From Hanleya hanleyi (lineage: Eukaryota > Mollusca > Polyplacophora > Lepidopleurida > Hanleyidae), in assembly GCA_036873755.1 (NCBI GenBank), contig JAVTVY010037217.1, positions 96,743-160,742 of the forward strand: a stretch of 64,000 bases of DNA, in the 5' to 3' direction. Position numbers and translations under genes: made by a program. Below, piece by piece: positions 12,986 to 24,628 of this stretch (position 1 is its first letter; each line of letters opens with the position of its first letter). The notes below the pieces were generated by a model, which did no database searches, had not been told where the DNA came from, and saw only the letters and a list, made by a program, of their open reading frames with translations.

Positions 12986-13750
12986 CCTATTGATGGGCGC
13001 CAATATCACCCAACTATTTAAACATCACGAACAGGTACACCGCAGCCATAGATGGAGGAAGTTCAAAAGATCGACGTTTCACGATCATATTACTCGGAAA
13101 TACTTGGTGGGTTTATCTAACACGCCCAAACTTTTATACACTGATTAAGCCAAATACAGATTTCTAGGCTGTATTGATTTCTAGCCTGAACTAATTGAAA
13201 CGTGTCACAGTGAAATTGAGTGATCTACTAGCTTGTGTACGTGTACTTAATAAGACATTTTAACTGTATTGTGACGGTTCATAAAAGTAACCTGGGCTAC
13301 GGGATATAACTGTCAATGCATGTTGTTCAAAAGGACGCTAAATCTGGGTTACTGAAAAGAGACTTCAGCCTAATACTATTTTCAAATTATTGTCCGAAAA
13401 GCAAAAATCGACAATAGAGGTCCACGTCCCTCGCAGGAGTAGCACCAGTTATGGTGTCCACCTTTCCCGACGACAGCACCAGTTATGTTCTCGTGTGAAT
13501 GCGCCTATATGCAGAATTTGTCAAAAGATAACCGTTTCAAAATCCATTCCTTCACCAAACGTTATATAGACGATCTCCTAACACTGGATAATCCCTAGCG
13601 ACGCTGTGAAGGATATATACCCCGCTCCACTGGATTTGAAGGAAACTACTGATAGTCCAGATAGAACATCATATCTGGACCTATATATATCGTACTTTAC
13701 AAGAATGATCAGGGCTTTCTCGCAGTATTTCAGAAGGATGAAACGAAGAA
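12986..13750 (+). mobile_element. Penelope-like element relic
   Basis: 12,990-13,145 aligns with 24,540-24,690 of the larger Penelope element (ATTACCCAGCTATTTAAAC region, then the SHRWRKFK and HDHIT stretch). 13,520-13,690 aligns with 26,190-26,370, including the RT catalytic box KRYIDDLL. The middle of the RT is missing or scrambled. The fragment ends where the Gypsy element begins at about 13,755, so the Gypsy insertion or truncation probably happened next to or inside this relic. Confidence 0.75.
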
Positions 13751-13757
13751 TTAACGG

Positions 13758-14353
13758 TTGAGAGAAGAAAAAAAGATGTTAATGAAGATGATTCAACGAA
13801 ACACTGAATCACAGCGACAGCAATGGCAACGACGATACTTTTCGAGATGGGGACATGGACGTGGGCGAGGACAACCATACGGCGGTCATGATCGAACAAC
13901 AGGATGCTGGTCCTGCGGAAAAGACGGGCATTGCCGTGCGGCCAGACGATTATCAATGCCCAGGACTGCCGAAACCTCCAGCGATACCTTCTACGGTGAA
14001 TAAATTTGGCGAGGCCGGATTGCATCTCCCTGCTAAGATGGGATCCGTAGGATTGTGGTGCTGCGTCGACACAGGTGCATCGATTTCTCTTTTAAACGTG
14101 TGGGAGTCCACGACTTAGGCCGGCATTGATAAGTCCCTCCTTTGCGTCTCTTCTTATGACCGATGGTACAACTATGCCGCTACAAGGTGAAGCAGAATTT
14201 AAGATAACTATAGATGGGACTACCCGAACTCCGACGAAAATTGTTGGAACACTGACAGTGGATGCCCTCCTTGGTTGCGATTTTCTGAGTACCCACTGTA
14301 CCGCGATTGATACAGAGAAGCACCGGGTGAAGTATGGCGGCAGATATGTATAG
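13758..14353 (+). pseudogene. Gypsy nucleocapsid and aspartic protease
   Basis: A basic Gln/Arg-rich stretch leads to a zinc knuckle, CWSCGKDGHCRAA, whose last Cys is lost. The next frame (13,855-14,118) carries the protease active site CCVDTGASISLL. It stops at 14,118 and resumes at 14,126 with the flap and second half (MTDGTTMPLQGEAEF, then VDALLGCDFLSTH). In the intact family this protease cuts Gag-Pol. Confidence 0.75.
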
Positions 14354-14376
14354 TGTGAGGTCGTGGGGAGCCGCGA

Positions 14377-16110
14377 ATGCCATCCGGTGTCTGTAACGAA
14401 GACTTTACTATTCCAGCTGGACCTGATGCCGTGGTGACGGGGACAGTCCGAGGTACACTACCGGGAGAGTTCACACAGAAGACCGGAACCATGGTGGCCA
14501 GAGCCCTGACCGAAGTTGACCGTGACAATGAAGTTACCTTGCGGTTCCTTAACTTGTAAACTGACCCTGCCATAGTACAGGCCGGCACGCTGTGTGGTGG
14601 TCTTACTGAAGTGGAGGTAGTGAATAATTCAGCTCCTCCTACTGCAGAGCCTCTGAACCAGAATAGTCCAGCCTCTGGTGAAAAAACGGTGCGGACCCCA
14701 AGATGTCCACAGCATTTACGGGCCTTAATACAACAGTCCAGTGCGGGATTAGAAGTCGAACGATCTTTGGCTGTAGAAGACCTTGTTACCCGCTTCACCC
14801 ACTTGTTTGCCAAGGATGACAGTGATCTAGGGCGAACAACGATGGTGCAATATCACATCAAGACAGGGAATGCGCCACCGATCCGGATTCTTCCACAACG
14901 TCCACCTCTTCATGCTCGTGAAATAATAGACGGCCAGGTCGAAGACGTGCTAAAGTGAGGGGTCAGCGAGCCATCCAATGGGCCCTGGTCTGCACCGGCT
15001 GTCCTAGTAAGGAAGAAGGATGAAAAGATGCGTTTCTGTGTCGATTACCGGACCCGTAACAAAGTGACGGGAAAAGATGCCTAACCCTTGCCGAGCATCG
15101 ATGCGTCCCTGGATTCTCTCTCTGGTGCCTGTTGGTGAAGTACGCTCGACGTGATGTCAAGGTACAGGCAGGTCGAGTCGGCCCCGGAAGACATGTGACC
15201 TTTGTGACCCGCCAGGCCCTGTACCAATTCCGGGCCATGCCATTCGGGATTTGTAACGCCCCAAGGACCTTTGATCGATTAACGGAGGCGGTTTGGCAGG
15301 CCTACATTACGAGACGTGCTTGGTGTCGAGGACATAATAGTTTTTGGACGTACCTTCGAGGAGATGATCCAACGGCTGGAGGAATTCTTCCGGAGACTGC
15401 AACAACACGGCCTTAAACTGAAGCCCTCGAAATGTGTCATTGGGAAACGACAAGTCCTCTACCTAGGCCATGTGGTGACACAAGATGGGGTTGGTACCGA
15501 TCTGGAGAAGATTCGGGCTGTACGAGATTGGCCAACGCCTGTCTCCCAGACGGAGGTCAGAAGTTTTCTTGGCCTCTTCGGGTATTATCGGCGTTATCGC
15601 GTATTATACGAGATTTTGCGACTGTAGCAGCTCCTTTACATCGACTGACGAAGAAAAAGGCGATATTTCTTTGCGATGATACAGTCCAGACGGCATTTGA
15701 CCACCTGAGACAGAAGCTGACGACCGCTCCTATGTTGATGATGCCGGATTTCCAGCAACCCTTTATCCTGGACACAGATGCCAGCAATTTCGTCATTGGG
15801 GCCGTGTTGTCCCAGAACATTAACGGAGAAGAAAAGGTCGTAGCCTATGCCAGCATGGTGTTGTCCAAAATCGAACGCGCCTACTGTGTGACTAGACGGG
15901 AAGTACTTCCGGCATTATCTGTTCAGTCGAAAATTTCTGTTGTCCACTGATCATGGGTCCTTGAGGTGGTTAATGCGATTTAAAGAGCCGGAGGGACAGT
16001 TGGTCCGCCGGATACAAGCCCTCGGAGTTTACAATTTTGAAATTCAGCACCGGCCAGGACGAAAGCATGAGAACGCCGACCCCATGAGTCGTATTCCGTG
16101 TAAACAGTGT
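14377..16110 (+). pseudogene. Gypsy reverse transcriptase and RNase H
   Basis: The lead-in DLGRTTMVQYHIKTG and PPIRILPQRPP is typical of Gypsy RT. It is followed by RKKDEKMRFCVDYR, a damaged palm (the YVDD-type box is replaced by VEDIIVFGRTFEEM), KPSKCVIGKRQVLYLGHVV and SFLGLFGYYRRY. RNase H follows with ILDTDASNFVIGAVLSQ, YCVTRREVLPAL, LSTDHGSLRWL and HRPGRKHENADPMSR. At least five frame changes or stops lie between 14,958 and 15,950, so no active product is possible. Confidence 0.85.
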
Positions 16111-16199
16111 GGTAGAACAGGTTCTGAAGGTCAGGAAGCTGTCCACTGCCCACTGCAAACTGCAAGCTCAAGCCACAGATCCAGATGTGCTGTCCGTTG

Positions 16200-16860
16200 T
16201 AGAGTGAGTGAAGAAAGACTGCCGATCGGGATCACCCAGAGAGGACATCAGTCACTTTGGAGCCGTAACAAAAGCCCTTTGGGGTGCCTTTCGTCTAATG
16301 GAGATGAACGGGTCCTTGCGTGTGAAGAGATGGATAGATGCTCGGGGAGATGTAAAACGACGGCTGGTACGGCTGGTGGTGGTCCCTCGCTCCCTGAGAC
16401 GCAAAGTGTTGAAGGAGTGTCATGACAGTGTAACCGGTGGTCACCTTGGGGTGAGAAAAACCTTGGCAAAAGTGAGGCAAGCTTACATGTGGCCTGGTCT
16501 ACAGACCGATGTTCGGCAATGGTGCGACGTGTGTAACCACAGGAAGTTGGCAGGACGAAAACCCAGAGGGCCACATTGCGTCGGATGACTGGAATTCCAG
16601 GACATAGAGCGGCTGTTGATATTCTTGGGCCATTGGCAGAGACCTGTCGGGGAAACCGATATGTAGTGGTGATTGGAGACTATTTCGCTCGTTGGGTGGA
16701 GGCTGTAGCCTTACCAAACCAGGAAGCCACGACAGTTGCCCAAGCTGTCGTAGACCATTTCGTGACCATATTTGGCGTACCAATAGCCATCCAATCCGAC
16801 CAGGGACGTCAGTGGAGTATTCCGGGGGATGTGCCGCATACTCGGAATGAGGAAGACGAG
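16200..16860 (+). pseudogene. Gypsy integrase, truncated
   Basis: The zinc-binding H2C2 domain is readable at 16,370-16,560 (CHDSVTGGHLGVRKTL, then WCDVCNHRK). After a frame change, the catalytic core begins with VDILGPL (first Asp) and reaches QSDQGRQW (second Asp). The Glu-containing helix and the C-terminal domain are missing; low-similarity sequence runs from about 16,830 into the LTR. Confidence 0.8.
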
Positions 16861-16982
16861 AACTACACCCCTATCACCCCCAGTCGCCCTGTAATCTTTT
16901 TGTATATACGCTGTATATATGTTCTGTTCTACACAGCTGCTGGTAGCGTGACGAGAGCCATGATGAGGGCGTCATGTTCTTC

Positions 16983-17990
16983 GAAGGAGGGGGTAGTGTA
17001 TCGAAAGTACAGAAATGCAAGCGACCCCTTGCGTTCCCCTTTAATAAATCACGGCTGATGTGTGACATGTGACTACAGTTGAAAACGAAAGTAACATTGT
17101 GTTTACGTGTGCGGTTCACTTACCTGATTGAATTCAACACTGTAACTTTTCTAGAATGAACTAGGACGATCCAGGAGACAGAAATGCCTCGAAATCCCGG
17201 TGAAATTACCCCAAACGATCAGTTGAGACGAAGAAAGGGCCATGGTAAAGCTGGGCCGAATGCGGAAGTGCATGTAATGACAGTGAACTTTGAGGTGTAA
17301 ATTTACTGGAGAGAGTTGGAGGCTGAGATTTACCAGTTAAGTCCGTTATGAATTATGGTGTGTTCCTCCATAGCCATATTTCCCTAGCGAAGTGCAGATA
17401 AACTGATCGGGGAGTGTTGTACAATGACATAAAGAGTCGCTGCTGTTTCGACGACTGTTCCTACCTTTATACACAGAAGAGTGGTAGGCCTATATAAGAC
17501 TCATTCACGTTAAAACGAGGCAGTCTACCAGAAACTGCAAGGTCTTCCTTTCCAACCTCCTCGATCCAGACAAGGTGACAGGTTGAATCGAACTCTCTCG
17601 TTGGTCAAGATAGTGCACGAGTGCGTTCACGGTAGACTGACAGTTTGTCTTGTGGTAGGTGGTAGGGGCCGTGTGGTCATATCATCCATGTTGCCACATG
17701 AACAGGTACAATAAAAGCGTACCTGAGATACAACACATATCACGAATCGTTAGATTCTTGGTATGTGCTTTAGAATAGGTTTACCAGAAGTCTATTCTGT
17801 GAAGTCATATGACGCAGTCAGTATGTCGGCACCTCTTCCCACTTCCCTTATATGTGTTGTAATTGTGGACCTTGCGCACTCTCTTGTGGATCTGAAACAT
17901 CCCTCGGTAGCAAGAAGTATAAAAACGTTTCAGTAGCATGCTGGAAAACGACTTGGAAATTCGTTTGAATAAAGAATAATGGCCAGTGAT
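16983..17990 (+). repeat. Purine tract and probable Gypsy 3' LTR
   Basis: GAAGGAGGGGGTAG at 16,983-16,996 looks like a polypurine tract. It is followed by TGTATCG at 16,997, a plausible LTR start. Inside lie a TATA-like TATATAAG (about 17,491) and AATAAAG (17,968). No second copy is present in the window to fix the 3' end, so the right limit is a guess. Confidence 0.4.
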
Positions 17991-18322
17991 TGAGATTTGA
18001 TGTAAAAAACACCATTACGTCTTGCCGACATTATTGAAAACTGCATGTTGACCGTTTCTCTCTTGTGTTTTTGTTATTTTTACCTGCGGCACGCAGGTCT
18101 ACGGGAGGCTCGCGTTGTTGTTGTTGTTCTTCTTGTTCTTGTGACTTTTTGAAATGCGCATGCGCTAAGAGAGTGTGATCTCTGCCACACTTTTCTTCTC
18201 AACCTCCGATCTCACATGACAACACGGTCTTCAAGCGCGTTTGAATTCATTTGCAACTATATTCGGTGGAATCAATTATTGCTTCGTTAATTTCCGGATT
18301 GGATTTATTATACATGAGAATA
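17991..18322. other. No gene recognised; possible Penelope debris
   Basis: 18,030-18,070 (ATTGAAAACTGC, GTTGACCG, TTCTCTCTTG) resembles 26,888-26,922 in the 3' region of the Penelope element. Otherwise nothing is recognised. Confidence 0.25.
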
Positions 18323-18760
18323 GTGTGAACGTCAAAGGACCTACGAAGTAGGGTAGGCATTAGGACTTCGACACGCACTGAACTCTTGGACCTCCAGTTG
18401 AAATCCTGCCAATATTAAGATGGGCACGGCCCAAGTTAGAATCACCAGTGATTTTAATCAAAAATCACCAGAAATTTTCATCAAAAGTAGGTCAGCTCGA
18501 AACATGATGGCAACAGTCCCCTGATGCACCTTCATGCCCAGTGTGAATAACGTCACAGGACATAAGAAGTAGGGTAGGCATTAGGACTTCGACGCACGCT
18601 GAACTCTTGGACCCCAGTTGAAATCCTGCCTATATTAAGATGGGCACGGCTCAAGTTAGATTCACCAGTGATTTTAATCAAAAATCACCAGAAATTTTCA
18701 TCGAAAGTAGGTCAGCTCGAAACATGCTGGCAACAGTCCCCTAATGCACCTTCATGCCAA
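18323..18760 (+). repeat. Tandem duplication, two copies of about 218 bp
   Basis: GGGTAGGCATTAGGACTTCG occurs at 18,351 and 18,572. The flanking text matches throughout, from GTGTGAA at 18,323 and 18,541 to CACCTTCATGCC at about 18,538 and 18,757. Each copy contains a nearly self-complementary stretch (TTCACCAGTGATTTTAATC, then AAAAATCACCAGAAATTTT). No coding potential is seen. Confidence 0.9.
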
Positions 18761-19944
18761 AAATCAAGGTTCTAATATCAACGGTAACACTCAGATGTAA
18801 CATATCTCTCAGATATAACATATATATAAATATTAATATTCATGTCACTGTTCCATTGTTTCTCTTGTTGTATTCCTCTTAAAATTGTGTACTCTGCCTG
18901 GTGTTGGTACAATAAAATCTTGAATCTTGAATGCTTATTTTGCCGACGAAAGGATTCAGATGGACTCACTCATTACCGGGCAATTTCAAATGGTAGCCCA
19001 CTTCGAAGTCCACCTCGCAGTCGTGCAGTTATATTGTGCACTTTCGGTACAAGCATGACATTTGGCAAATAGCTAATTTGAATGATTCTCTTTCGGAACA
19101 CAGCCTCTCTATCCTCATTCTCGCAAGCCAGGGCCTTGATTCGCTGGTATTGATGTTCCCGTCCTCTTCCGCACTCAGAATCCCTTTAGAATAGCATTAA
19201 TCACTTCCGTAAATCCATTACTTATGTGTATCAGCAGACAATGCGCAGAAACATATTGCATTTGACATCATTCTCTCAAGTCGGAGCCCATTTCTGCTAG
19301 AATTTACTGGTTCTATACAAAATTTACGTTACTTTGTCAATCAGTTTTACGTATGGAATTACGTCATATATGGCAGATACTGGCCATAATAACGATCTAG
19401 TTGACTTCGTGGCCAAAAGTTAGAGCCTTTGTTTTCCTGGAGGGGTTTTTTAGTTTGATTCTGATACTTAGGCTTTCGCATTGACTTTAACTTGGCAGTC
19501 ATTTTCGCGAATGCAACAATTTGATGTATCAAAAGATAATAACAAGAATTCGACATCATTCTCTTACACACATACCTTGTTTAGTGAACTAGCCCCGAAA
19601 CTTCGCACTTGAATGACCTTCGGAATGACTTAGTGACAAACATATTCGCGAATTGAGTATAGGAAGATATCCATAGATACGGACTAGAAATGTTTCTTGT
19701 TTGCAGAATTTGATTTTAAAGAAAAGAAATTAATAAAATTAGCAAACTTCGAAAAGGCTTGGCCGAACATGTCAGATGAGATGATATTTCCTAAGAATGA
19801 AATAGTTAATCATTTATATAGAAGAAGCAAACCATGTCTTGGTATTGACTTGCTGCGTGGAAAAGAGTGGCAAGGAATTTAGTTCGCAGATGATACCTAA
19901 CGTAAATGCAGAAACGTAATTAATTATTTTAATCGAATATCAAG
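18761..19944. other. No gene recognised
   Basis: AT-rich sequence with only short open frames (for example 19,697-19,882). TACAATAAAATCTTGAATCTTGAA at about 18,908 has the look of a LINE or SINE 3' tail with a short tandem repeat, but no body can be assigned. Confidence 0.3.
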
Positions 19945-22305
19945 ACTGTAACATATGAGCTGCCATATATGACAATATTGTGCAGATATTATATATATAA
20001 TTTCTTACAATATATGGTCATGTTGAACATAAATTACTTAAAGTGCGATATTATATATGAATTGTTTTCTCATATATGTAAGAAAATACAAAATATTTAT
20101 TGTTCTTCACGGTATATAGTTTTCTCTAAAATATGCTTCTGTTTAAATAAAATATATTTGATAAATATATGAAAATATAGAATATATATACTTTGCAAAT
20201 ATATATAATTTTACAATATATGGCATTAAGGCACGTTTAACGGAAGTTTGAAAAATATACGCTAAACGGAAGTTGCGCGCGCTTCCGATACCGTATGTTG
20301 TGGCGAGTTTTTGATGACAAATTGCAGTGGAAATCCTGGCGAACTAAGCTGTCAGTGTGGATCAGCTCGTTGGGCAATTCTCGCCGACCATTGTTTACAG
20401 ATGTTGCTTCAACAAACAGCTATCCTGGTAAACCACATTTACGATCATACTAGAGCGCACATAATCAACTGGCCAAAGTTTGTCAACATTTATAATATAA
20501 TTATGAGTATCAATACCTAGCAGATTATTTTTCAAAATGTATCCATTTGGAGAAAACTTTTTCCGGTAATTTTTTGAACTCGAAATTTTATCGTATTCCC
20601 CCGTCAGGGTTCGACGGTTAGAATGAGCTATGGAAAGATAAGTGCATGAGAATGAGAGGGTTTGAAAGAAGGAAATGTTAGGTGATACTTTTGCAGGTAT
20701 GGGAAAAGAAGAGGGCCCCTATAGGTTTGTGTAGTGTGAAGAGGGTATATTATATTGTGTTATAAGAATTTGAGATTACACAGTGTCTATGTGACACTGA
20801 TAAGAGGGGTCATGTGTAGGGTGGCTTGGGGGAGACGGGTTGAATGGCGTGTTCGCACGACCAGTGCGAAGGAGTGCCCAAGTTGTGACTGCGTGACGAG
20901 ATAGTGTTCTTTTAGGTTGTATCCAAGTAGGTGAAGACGCCAAACGCAACGGTCTGATTTTAATTATACCGTAGGCCTGTTTGTCCGGGATCGGTTCAGT
21001 ATCTTTGATCTATATCCTTAATAAACTGGGTGGTATCGCAACGATGACGTGTCCTGTTCTTTTGTAATCGGTAACAGGATATAATACAGATAGCGGCCCA
21101 GTTTCCCAGAGGTCGCTCCAAATTCATCTTCACGTTCCAAGTTAAATACTAAGAAAAAAAAAATGTTCCGTCATTTACCTTGACCTAATGAATAGAGTGA
21201 ATTGTTAAAACCGTGATACTTATTGTTCCATCACGTGATGTCATATAGCAATCGAGATAGAAAGCGGGGATTTTCTTTGATGTCCGTGTGATTTCCAAAT
21301 ATGGCAAGTGGTGATGGTATTGATGTTAATTTCTTTCGAATAGCCAGCTGCACTTCTCCTATTATATAGACCACGGAATATTTATATAGCTATGACATCA
21401 CCAAACCCGTATTCTGATCAGATAATGTGTTATGTTTAGCCATGGCAACACGTGTAGTGTTCGACTTGGATATGCGAAGATGCCGCGCATTGAGAGATAA
21501 TAGGTCGTCCCGGAACATTTAGCGCACTGGTCTGGTCATATATTTGGACTGACCGGGTCAAGTTTGGTTGATGCAGCCCCGCCTTATGTATTTTGATAAG
21601 GGATGTATGATTGACATACATTTTCGGTGTATTTGTGGTAACGTCCGAGTGGTATATTAGACTGTGTTTGCTCAGTAAATTCTAGTATTATTCAGCTTTC
21701 TTCTAGATTTATTTTGCATCATGCGGTTCAAAAAGCGGTTAGGCCCATTACAGCGTTTAGCTTCAGCCCTGTTAGAGAAACGTGTGTTTGTCGTTCTCCC
21801 GAAGATCCATGCTAGTGCGGTAGAGCAGCTACAAGCGTGTTATGAAGACTATGAGCATAACGAACAATCTCTGACAAGCTATATAAAGCAGGGATCCCTT
21901 CATCAGATGAATCTGGAATTTTTCATTTGAACCCGTGGAAGAGAGAAGAACTCGCCACAACAACTCGGACATGCGCTCAGCAAATTTCCGTTAAGCGTAT
22001 TTATCAACTTCCGTTAAACGTACATAAATCATATATATTGTAAAAGTATATATATTGAAAAAGTATATATATTGTAGAAGTATGTATATTTTTTTTTAAT
22101 ATTATTTGAAAAAAAAAATCATATTATGGAGAAAACTATTTACTGTAAAGAACAATAAATGTTTTGTGATTTCTTACATATATTAGAAAACAATTCATAT
22201 ATAATTTCACACTTTAAATAATATATGTTCAACATGACCATATATTGTAAATAAATATATTTGTAATATCTACACAATATTGTCATAAACGGCAGCTCAT
22301 AGTAA
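19945..22305. mobile_element. AT-rich DNA element with ~340-bp terminal inverted repeats
   Basis: The left arm (19,950-20,305) starts TATGAGCTGCC and contains GACAATATTGTGCAG, ATGGTCATGTTGAACAT, ATATATGAATTGTTTTCT and GTTTAACGGAAGTT. The right arm (21,955-22,303) is its imperfect reverse complement, with the same blocks in the same order and length changes only in TA/A runs. The arms end at GTTGTGGCGAGTT on both sides. The 1.65-kb interior has two short open frames (20,311-20,520 and 21,721-21,930) that I cannot assign; no DDE transposase, Rep or YR motif is visible. It is probably a non-autonomous foldback-type transposon. Confidence 0.85.
21721..21930 (+). CDS. Short hypothetical ORF inside the inverted-repeat element
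   Basis: 69 codons from an ATG to a TGA just before the right arm. The first half is basic and Leu-rich (KRLGPLQRLASALLEKRVFVVL) and the second half acidic (CYEDYEHNEQSL). The composition is more protein-like than that of the surrounding AT-rich DNA, but no family is recognised. It could be a captured host exon or a remnant of the element's own gene. Confidence 0.25.
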   Translation: MRFKKRLGPLQRLASALLEKRVFVVLPKIHASAVEQLQACYEDYEHNEQSLTSYIKQGSLHQMNLEFFI

Positions 22306-22936
22306 CAGGCCTCAATTTGAATAGTGAAAAAGTGTTATTATGCCTCTTGGACAGTTCGATAAAGCCTTAAATCCCATTCCGTAGTTTCACAGATCGAAGT
22401 GATAGACCGGATACTAAATTTATTGAAAAGTAACTTTGAAGGAATTATAAATTTTCCATTTTGATCTGCAAATTAAGCGAGAAGGGAGACTGAAGAGCGC
22501 AGATTTTCGCGCTATGACTAAATCCTCGAAATTTGTTTGAATTCACAAATATTTGGAAGCCTCTTTGATTTGCAAAAACTAACGATTGAACCGAATGTTT
22601 TGGAACTTGGCATACACGATACTTGTATCAAAACATTGCCAAAGCGATCATGGTGAATTCGTCTGTCAATTCAGTATAGACGGCACGGCCGAGTCAAAAT
22701 CGTCGGCTTTTGAATGGGGAAAGTGAATATATATATATGGTATCAGAACAATTACGCAATCCCTACAATTGTGGGTTGCAAGGTCAAAATTACTTCCCTT
22801 GGCATAAAAACACTGGCAGATGGCGCTTTTTTTCTACAATTACCGCTACCTCCGCTGATATGCCTTTCACTGTATTATTGCCACTGCCGCAGGTTTTGAC
22901 TACAACGTAGTCATTTCTCACTTGTTATTTTATACA
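22306..22936. other. No gene recognised
   Basis: Short frames only. Nothing assignable between the inverted-repeat element and the Penelope 3' fragment. Confidence 0.3.
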
Positions 22937-23040
22937 CATTTGGAATTAGTGCTGTCATACGAAATAGGTTTTTGCATTAATGACGCGGAAATTCTTTTAT
23001 GGGCGACGGCTGAATATTGAATGTCGGATCTAACGCTTGC
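22937..23040 (+). repeat. Stray Penelope 3'-region fragment (pLTR-like)
   Basis: The block from TTTGGAATTAGTG to CGGCTGAATATTGAATG matches 26,958-27,060 downstream of the Penelope RT (TTTGAATTTGGTGG, then CGGCTGAATTATGAATG), in the same orientation. Penelope elements often carry such direct copies on both sides (pseudo-LTRs), so this may mark the true left side of the 24-27 kb element. Confidence 0.6.
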
Positions 23041-23888
23041 TATTCGCCTCGTTCGTTCCAGCCCGTGTTGGCGCGGTCTTTCAACCGCTCCAGCGACAAG
23101 CCATCCCTCCAATTCGACCCAACGCGGGACTGATGGTGGTATTACGGCGGCTATTGGGGAGACGCGATTTGTGATGGGGATGGTACAGTTTGGGGAGTGT
23201 TCTGTTGTCATATGTCAACATCATTTGAGATTTGTCTGCAGTGAGCTTGATCACGTGGACGTTAGTTTTTCGCACACATATTTAAACTATCAATTTGTGG
23301 GGGCTTGGGGGGGAATAAAGCTTAATTGTTCTTCCGATTTAAGACAACAGACCTTATAAACTTTCTCACACTAGCCGTGAGTAAAATAACCATTGACCAC
23401 GCCTATGAAAACATTATTTCTATTTTATTGCACTACCCAAGTCGACTATCAACAAAGATTATAATGAAAGGTTGAAAACATTTTTTAAACTTTGACTCCG
23501 CTTTCTTGAAAAAAAAACTTCCCGTCTCGCTTGGCATCGTGCCAATGTCAGTGGACAAGTGTTTGTGGTCTCAAATGGAGAGTTATTATGTCAGCTGAGA
23601 AAGGCTCTGTAGAAATACTTGGATTTAGGTCTGTTTGTGTCGCTTTGTTAATCAATTTCACGATGAAAACAGCAGTTAAACTTGGGAAAGAAATTCCATC
23701 TTGTAATTTATTTGTGTGTTTATAATCATTTGTATGAAGCAGACGACCCCTTCCTCTCCCGCCTTGTAAAATAGAATCTCCCTATGAACACCTGCACTTG
23801 ACACATGTAGATTTCACACAACCGTGCTAAAAGACTCAATAATTGCACGGTTAGCAAGTTGTAAAAGACACAAGTGTTACAGAAAATG
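23041..23888. other. No gene recognised
   Basis: A 112-codon plus-strand frame (23,021-23,359) has no recognisable motif and overlaps the Penelope fragment, so it is probably chance. Confidence 0.3.
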
Positions 23889-24004
23889 AAATAAAACACT
23901 ACTGTGTGTAGTATACTCTCAGTATATATATGTCTGTACCCTGAACTATAATAGGATATAACCCAATATACCCAGGATATACTACATACCAGTAGTGTTT
24001 TATT
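23889..24004. mobile_element. MITE-like inverted repeat, ~115 bp
   Basis: AAATAAAACACTACTG at the left is mirrored by CAGTAGTGTTTTATTT at the right. The complementarity extends inward (TGTAGTATACT against AGGATATACTACATA), giving arms of about 30 bp. It is too short to code and is probably a miniature element. Confidence 0.7.
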
Positions 24005-24188
24005 TCTTTATTTACTGAGGATTAAGAAATCAACAGTAGTGCCTTAAGGCTAGGCCAGTGACCTGTCATGTTGTTGTTGTTCAATATCTTAAAATTAACT
24101 AATCATAGTGAGCTGAAACTTCGCATATATAATTGAGGCTATTTTCATGTAGCACTACTGGTAAAAACATTGAATGACCACCAAGTAT

Positions 24189-24612
24189 GTCCTATTTGTC
24201 AATATTCTCAAAACATCAAGGTTTTATTTTCCTGTAAGAAGTGTGGTCAACAGTATGTTGGCAAGATCACCCAAAGACTCCATCTTAGGGTGAACGGTCA
24301 CAGACAATGCGTTAGGAAAAAGCAATTGCTTATAGGTTAGCATTTTTCTGGACCCGACCATGGCTGGGATAACTTTAGTATTCAGATCATAGACGTCGTC
24401 TATCCATCTACCAAGGATTCCCCCTTTGGATTTGAGAGAAAAATCCGAGAGCGGGAATTATTCTGGATGCTAGAACTTGGGTCAGTGTTTCCGTTTGGTT
24501 TAAATGATAATATCAGTGGGTTCGGCAATGCTACAAACCGGCGTTCAAATATATCCAACATTACCCAGCTATTTAAACCCCATCAACAGAGATATCGCAG
24601 CCATGGTTGGTG
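24189..24612 (+). pseudogene. Penelope N-terminal zinc ribbon and GIY-YIG endonuclease
   Basis: Reading from 24,189: CPIC, then FSCKKCGQQYVGKITQRLHL and RVNGHR. These are two CxxC pairs followed by the YVGK-(x)-R-H core that replaces the usual GIY...YIG in this clade. Further on, HFSGPDHGWDNFSIQIIDV and RERELFWMLELGSVFPFGLN complete the domain. In the family it nicks target DNA for insertion. An in-frame TAG at about 24,339 and a TGA at about 24,611 interrupt the reading frame before the RT. Confidence 0.75.
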
Positions 24613-24628
24613 AAAGTTTACTAGTTCG

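Larger units (their letters stand above)
13755..17990 (+). mobile_element. Ty3/Gypsy LTR retrotransposon, 5'-truncated and decayed
   Basis: The domains run in the Gypsy order: nucleocapsid zinc knuckle, aspartic protease, RT, RNase H, integrase, then a purine-rich tract followed by a probable LTR. There is no 5' LTR or most of gag: the element starts abruptly after a Penelope relic. Many frameshifts and stops are present. Confidence 0.85.

Noticed and set aside
23900..24200. Hammerhead ribozyme motif expected in Penelope pseudo-LTRs
   Set aside because: No CTGATGA core with a paired GAAA box was found here or at 26.76-27.1 kb.
24336..24613. In-frame stops in the Naiad-like element as selenocysteine codons, which some Naiads use
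   Set aside because: One stop is TAG, and the TGA at about 24,611 aligns with AGG (Arg) in the relic at 13.05 kb, so neither sits at a conserved Cys/Sec position.
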